The position numbers were made by a program, and so were the translations under genes. Below the pieces are notes generated by a model that was not told where the DNA came from, searched no databases, and saw only the letters and a list, made by a program, of their open reading frames with translations. Of a stretch of DNA of 64,000 bases, positions 59,090 to 64,000 are shown one piece after another. Origin of the DNA: Benincasa hispida (lineage: Eukaryota > Streptophyta > Magnoliopsida > Cucurbitales > Cucurbitaceae); NCBI RefSeq assembly GCF_009727055.1, contig NC_052351.1, forward strand, positions 6,719,806-6,783,805, in the 5' to 3' direction. How positions within the stretch are numbered: the first letter of the stretch is position 1; every line of letters begins with the position of its first letter.

Positions 59090-59345
59090 AATTGTAAGAG
59101 AGAACGAGATTGAGAGAGCAAGATTGTAAGAGAGAGCGAGATGTTCAGAGAGAGCGAGATTGTGAGAGAGAGCGAGATTGTAGGAGAGAGAGATTGTGAG
59201 ATAGAGCGAGATTGTAGGAGAGAGCGAGACGCATACATTCCATAGATGTTGGAGATTGTCCCATCCTATAATCTCGCTCTCTCCTACAATCTCGCTTTCA
59301 ATCTCACAATCTCGCTCTCAATCTCGCTCTCTTACAATCTGCTTC
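59090..59345. repeat. Inverted pair of GAGAGCGAG / CTCGCTCTC arrays, right side of element Y
   Basis: Purine units (gagagagcgagatt) run to 59230, then after about 35 bp the complementary units (aatctcgctctc) run to 59340. The two halves could fold into one long imperfect hairpin. Confidence 0.75.
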
Positions 59346-59662
59346 ACCCACTTATCTTCCTTGTCGAGGGTTGAAGTTTCGACTTATGTAAAACTAGCGA
59401 GATTTCCTTTTCCTTATCGAGGGTTGAAGTTTCGACTTATATATGTCGAAACTTCAACCCTCGACAACCCTAATTTACGTATTGTTTTTAAGTTTTTCTT
59501 TATTTGTCGAGTTCTCAACGTTCAACCTCTACATTAGTCGAATCCTCAACCCTCGACTTCTAGCCTCGAAATCCCAAAATAACAATATTTATCTAATAAG
59601 TTTCAAAACAACAATATTTCTCTAATAAGTTTTGAAAACAACAATATTAATATGAAAGGTCC

Positions 59663-59867
59663 GGCAAGTCTCGCATCGTTTTCTTTATATTATGTGATAG
59701 TTACCAAAATAAATAAATAAAAAGAAAAAGAAAAAACAAACAAATAAATAAACTAATCCCTTTTTTACAAATAACACAAACTAATTATCAATTTTCTTTT
59801 ACATCTAAAGTGAGGGATCAACCTACGATCTCGAAGTTAGTAGTACAAGTTTATGTCAGTTGAACTN
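59663..59867 (-). repeat. tRNA-derived SINE-like fragment ending at a single N
   Basis: On the minus strand the segment starts at the N (59867) with AGTTCAACTGACATAAACTT (box A-like) and continues to GATCGTAGGTTGATCCC (box B-like; consensus GGTTCGAATCC). The order and about 35-base spacing fit a tRNA-derived SINE head. The body is AT-rich. It separates two copies of the Y right terminus. Confidence 0.4.
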
Positions 59868-59981
59868 GTTCGACCTCTACATTAGTCGAATCCTCAACCC
59901 TCGACTTCTAGCCTCGAACTCCCAAAACAACAATATTTCTCTAATAAGTTTTGAAAACAACAATATTAATATTAAAGGTCC

Positions 59982-61024
59982 GAATGTACTGACCATCAAT
60001 TCTTTTATTTTTATAGGTACATTGCACACTATATACTTACCTTAAAAAAATTGTGTCTTATCATCATCAAACCCAAATAGTCGCGTTCCTTCAACTTCAA
60101 CGGACACAAACTACTATGTTAGTTGAAGGGTCATCTAAATAATATTAAGAGTTATTGAGGGCAAGAAGGGAATTATCAAAATATATCCGAGCAAAAAGGT
60201 AAGGAGAAAATTCTCCCTTATAACCTCTTCTAATACAGTATAGATATAGATATTATACTCAATAATTTCAATATTATTTCAAAACATATAACAATTGAGC
60301 AACAAAATCAATATATATCTATTAAATATATCTAAAATAAAGTCAATATATATCTATTAAAGATATCTAAAACAGAATATATATGTGTAAGGCATCAGTG
60401 CATCCATGTGAAATCAGTAAAACCAAAGGAAAAAGATTAAAGCCGTGAAGTAATATCAAAGACAAATCAGAACAAAACCCTTTGAAAGGAAGAAAAAAAT
60501 CCATAATTTCTAGAAAATCACTTCGTGTAGACGTCGCTTAACGAATATTCACAAATTTGATGCTGCAAAACTTCATTTATGCATCAATTAAAATCAGAAA
60601 ACTAAAAAAGACAAGAATATTAACTTTTTTTTTTTAGATTCTGATGCACGCACTTTAAACAAACCAGATTAAACAAATTTATTAATTGAACCAGATGAAC
60701 TAAATAGAAACACAAAATTGCACATAAAGAAGGGCAAAAAATGGAATCCAATTGTCGTAGGATCCTTATATGATTGGTTATAAACAGAAGAGAATCTGAG
60801 TCCAATGAATTTACTTTATCTCTTTTAAGATGACTTTACTCACTCTGCCTGAGTTATATGAATAATTATCTTCCAAGATAGAACAAATTACCTTTTTTAT
60901 GGAAGCAAATACCTCGTCCACAAGATCCAACAAACTATATTTTATTGAAATAAATCGAACTTCAAAGACTATAAAAAGGGATAAAGTTTCATGAGAGAAA
61001 AGTGCTTATGAATATATTTTTTTT
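59982..61024. other. AT-rich intergenic stretch
   Basis: Starts with the right target duplication of Y (59982-59990). No gene recognised. A short direct repeat (tcaatatatatctattaaa) occurs at about 60310-60365. Confidence 0.5.
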
Positions 61025-61287
61025 GGGTAAATTACTTTTTTAGTCTTCAAGTTTTGAAGAATAGGTGTGTTTGGTCCCTAAATTTTTAAAACAAAACTTT
61101 TTTGTCCCTGACATTTTAAAAAATGTATATTCAGTCATTGAGTTTTCAAAATGTACATTTTTAGTCCCCAAGTTTTTAAGAATAGGTTTAAAAGATCTCA
61201 AAACTATTTTTTATTTTCACTTTATACAATTGTATGGAATTTTGAATTACAAAAATATGTATATTTTGAAAACTTAGGGACCAAGTG
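61025..61287. repeat. Dispersed repeat with ggtccctaaattttt motifs
   Basis: Several degenerate units (tttggtccctaaatttttaaaa, tttgtccctgacattttaaa, tttagtccccaagtttttaa) and a final inverse unit (ttttgaaaacttagggacca). Such 'fixed' units in both orientations are common as MITE-like debris in dicot genomes. No coding content. Confidence 0.45.
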
Positions 61288-62270
61288 TGTAACAACCCCA
61301 CTTTCTAAGACTACTAAAAAGGGGATCGCTACTACATGCATACATAAATATTCTCATTGAAGAAAATAAAGTAAATTAAAAAAAATAATCATAATCTTGA
61401 ACTGCATTAAGTATATAGGAAAATGTTCTGACATACAAAATCTTAAATCGTTCAACTCGGGCATTCTTTTTAACAAAAAACAAATTATATAAAAAGAATT
61501 GAATTAAATTACAATGAAACCATGAATGAAAATAAATTTAAAAAAAAAACACAAAACATGCAAAAATATAAAGGGTCAAATGCGGAAGCAAATTTTGGTT
61601 CCTTTGGCACTATCACGGATTCCTCTTGTCAGTCGCCCGAATGTCCTTGCCCTTACCTAAAAAAAAAATAAAGATAAAGGTTGAGTATAAAATACTCAGT
61701 AAGTGATCCCATTACCGGGATCAAACTATGCATCCACGAGCAAAGAAAGAATAGCCCATGGCTCATACAGCTACATCAGTTTTTGATGATGAAAGGAAAA
61801 CCAAAAGATGTACTATCTTACCTTGAAATACATGTCTAGCGGCTCGTAGGCACACCGTCAAACATGATAATAACATGAACGTGAAATCCGTCGACCCATG
61901 CATGTCTAGCGGCCCGTAGGCACACTGCCAAACATAATAATAACATGAACGTGAACCAATCGACTCACGCATGTCTAGCGGCCCGTAGGCACACCGTCAA
62001 AACATGAAACATGAAAATAAAAGTAACATAAACATAAACCTGTCGGCTCACGCATGTCTAGCGGCCCGTAGGCACACTGTCAAACATGATAATAACATGA
62101 ATGTTAACCTATCGGTTCACGCATGTCTAGCAGCCCGTAGGCACACCGTCAAACATAATAATAACATGCGTCAAGGCGAGACAATAAACCGCTCTACTGG
62201 TCTATTCATGCATCACATACATAATATCAGTACCGATTAGAAATTTTAACATGCTCACAATAGTTGTAAT
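61288..62270 (-). repeat. LTR fragment, TGTAAC...GTTACA family, interrupted by a copia element
   Basis: The plus strand starts TGTAACAACCCC, i.e. the LTR ends with GTTACA on the minus strand. It shares with 20397-20830 the run tactcagtaagt, a ggg.tca junction and the intron-like acceptor (minus-strand TTTTTTAGGTAAGGGC). It continues into a 70-bp tandem array and is cut at 62270 by the LTR of another element. Confidence 0.65.
61831..62170. repeat. 70-bp tandem repeat, five copies
   Basis: Units start with CATGTCTAGCGGCCCGTAGG at 61831, 61901, 61970, 62053 and 62122 (spacing 69-83 bp) and continue cacaccgtcaaacatgataa. The third unit has a 13-bp insertion. Confidence 0.9.
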
Positions 62271-62714
62271 TGTTAGCATAAATACTCTATATCTATATTG
62301 AATAGATAAATCCTAGAATCATTCATGTCAAATTGTCAAGAATATATACATACCGGATTTCATTGAAAGATTTATGATGACTCTAAAGTGGCGGCTATTA
62401 TCTTTCTCAACCAAAGCTCCAAATGCCCTAAGTGGGATCTCTCTCTAGATGGGATTCAAGAAAGACTTGTTGCTTTGGTATGTTGGGGACTATAGCCTAA
62501 GGTCTCTTTATATACTAGTTCAATTAGGGTTCCCATTAAACCCTAATTAACTAGGAATGTGCTTCTACCCATTAAGACCATACTCAATTAGGAATCTAGG
62601 GCCTTAATTAATTAGATGCCCAATCTAATAAAATAACCCAATATGATAAATTATTAATCCACATACATAGCCCATACTTTAATTAAACATATTATTATTT
62701 AAATATGTCTAACA
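62271..62714 (-). repeat. 3' LTR of a minus-strand copia element (444 bp)
   Basis: Runs TGTTAGCATAA...TGTCTAACA on the plus strand, with TGTTAG/CTAACA at its ends. On the minus strand a TATATAAAGAG TATA box lies near 62510, about 200 bp in, and a transcribed leader-like part follows. The pol gene ends 430 bp away at 63146. Confidence 0.8.
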
Positions 62715-62726
62715 ATCTCCCACTTG
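62715..62726 (-). other. Polypurine tract of the copia element
   Basis: Minus strand AAGTGGGAGAT immediately before the LTR start TGTTAGAC, the standard plant copia polypurine tract. Confidence 0.75.
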
Positions 62727-63145
62727 GGCTATGTCTATGTACCTAATATAATTAAATCACATAAACCTTAAGCGCGCATAAACAGGTTATTTCAATAATA
62801 GAATTCCCTTTTAGTTCAATATGGTCTATCTCCTGTATTAGCATGGAATCAAGGCGCTTTCGTCACTACCCTTGCAACTAAACCTTCCTTGATCACCAAT
62901 TCCAATATATTCAATGACATAGATCAAGTATGGACGGATAACATGGAAACTGCATGCAAAGTGATCTAGATCATGCCTGTTTCCAACTGGTCCAAATTCC
63001 TTAATGAGATCATTCTAAAAAAACTTATGCTAAACTGCATGCATGATAAACAAGTTCAGATAATAAAACATAAACCATCAACTTTATTCTATATAGAAAA
63101 TAAACAAAATAAGGTCAAAAAAACATCCTCAATAACAAACTCCTA

Positions 63146-64000
63146 CTAAACCATGGAATCAGAAAAGTGACTAACACCCATGTAAGCAACATGCTCATGA
63201 AAAACTTTAGGTGGTAAACCTTTAGTCAATGGATCTGCCACCATAGAGTTTGTTCCTATGTGTTCTATCGAAATTTGACCATTCTAAACTCTTTCTTTAA
63301 CAATCAGAAACTTCACATCTACATGCTTTGACTTCGTATTGCTTCTGTTGTTGTTGGTACATCACAACCGACTTATTATCACAAAATAATTTTAGTGGTC
63401 TTTCTATGCCAACCACTATCCGCAGCCTAGTGACAAAATTTCACAACCATATTCCATGATTGGATGCCTCATAACATGCTATAAACTCCGCAGCCATGGT
63501 AGAAGAAGCCATAAGTATTTGTTTAATACTTTTCCAGGATATAGCTCCTCCAGTCAACATGAAGATATAGCCTGAAGTGGATCGCAAAGTGTCTTGACAT
63601 CCAACATAATTAGAATCAGAATACCCAATGATCTCCAAAACTTCTGATCTCTGATAAGTGAGCATATAATCTTTTGTTCTCTGTAAATACCTCATAACCC
63701 GTTTGGCTGTTTTCCAATGATCCATCCCCGGGTTACTCAAATACCTACCTAACACTCCAACTATAAATGCAATATCTAGACGCGTACATACTTGGGCATA
63801 CATTAGACTTCCAATGGCCGATGCATAGGGAACCTTCTGTATCTCCTTAGTCTTGAGTGTGGTCTTGGGGCATTGACCTAAATGAAATTTATCATCTTTA
63901 GCGATCGGAGTATCTCCTGGCGCACAATCTTTCATGCCAAATCTACTCAAGATCTTTTCAATGTAGTTCTTTTGTGACAATCTCAAAATACCTTGAGAAC
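63146..64000 (-). pseudogene. Ty1/copia pol, 3' part (RT end and RNase H), runs off the window
   Basis: Open from the window edge on the minus strand: SQGILRLSQKNYIEKILSRF, KVPYASAIGSLMYAQVC, DIAFIVGVLGRYLSNPG, then RNase H with IGYSDSNYVGCQDTLRSTSG, AISWKS and MAAEFIACYEASNHGIWL (63441). The frame then shifts but text goes on: LRNFVTRLRIVVGIERPL, LFCDNKSVV, and the polyprotein end with GRS.D, HVAYMGVSHFSDSMV and TAG at 63146. The frameshift around 63300-63440 makes it non-functional, though decay is much lighter than in the copia at 37580-40645. The remainder, including the 5' LTR, lies beyond 64000. Confidence 0.85.

Larger units (their letters stand above)
55987..59981. mobile_element. Element Y: PMD-carrying Mutator-like element, no transposase
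   Basis: Left end GGAAAAATTAAAAGGATATT, right end AATATTAATATTAAAGGTCC, both matching the X termini in inverted order. A 9-bp duplication (8/9) flanks it. It contains a left GAGAGCGAG array, a PMD pseudogene on the minus strand, AT-rich filler, right arrays and the cgagggttgaag/gtcgaa motifs. No transposase sequence is visible, so it must have been moved in trans. The right terminus is present twice (ending 59662 and 59981) with a SINE-like piece and a single N between. Confidence 0.75.

Overview
This is nuclear DNA of a higher plant. It is AT-rich and almost entirely transposable elements, with one convincing intact host gene. The gene has five exons with plant-type GT-AG introns, and the elements are plant lineages (Athila-like Ty3/gypsy, Ty1/copia, Mutator-like elements carrying plant mobile domain or ULP1 genes). 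A eudicot is clear; a cucurbit is my best guess from the look of the LTR families, but nothing here proves it. The sequence is a draft assembly: it has a 537-base N gap, two single-N joins, and two embedded copies of the Nextera mate-pair junction adaptor, each flanked by a false duplication.

Layout. 763-14908: a dead Athila-like Ty3/gypsy element on the minus strand, with gag, protease, RT, RNase H, integrase and a second ORF, LTRs of very unequal length and a tRNA-Asp-type primer site. 17021-18552: an apparently intact GDSL esterase/lipase gene (minus strand, five exons, 396 codons). 18759-28230: element X, a 9.5-kb Mutator-like element flanked by a perfect 9-bp target duplication. X landed 197 bp upstream of the GDSL start codon. 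It holds mudrA-type transposase remnants, a plant mobile domain (PMD) pseudogene and an inserted LTR, and it carries a 5.2-kb internal inversion that splits both the LTR and the PMD gene. 29150-30263: a solo LTR. 31932-40862: decayed copia sequence with two tandem LTR-like blocks and an inverted LTR fragment. 42720-44500: a field of short palindromic TATCANTGATA-type repeats.

44556-54464: element Z, a 9.9-kb Mutator-like element with about 350-bp terminal inverted repeats and a 7/9 target duplication. It carries a DUF1985/ULP1-protease gene (plus) convergent with a MURA transposase gene (minus), the latter interrupted by a solo LTR. 55987-59981: element Y, a 4-kb PMD-only relative of X in the opposite orientation, with an 8/9 target duplication. 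61288-64000: an LTR with a 70-bp tandem array, interrupted by a minus-strand copia element that runs off the window.

How the parts relate. X and Y are one family (shared ends, shared GAGAGCGAGAT subterminal arrays, shared PMD gene). X also holds transposase remnants, whereas Y shows only PMD. Z is an independent Mutator lineage of the ULP1-carrying (Kaonashi-like) kind. The only gene likely to act for the plant is the GDSL enzyme, and its upstream region has been displaced by X.
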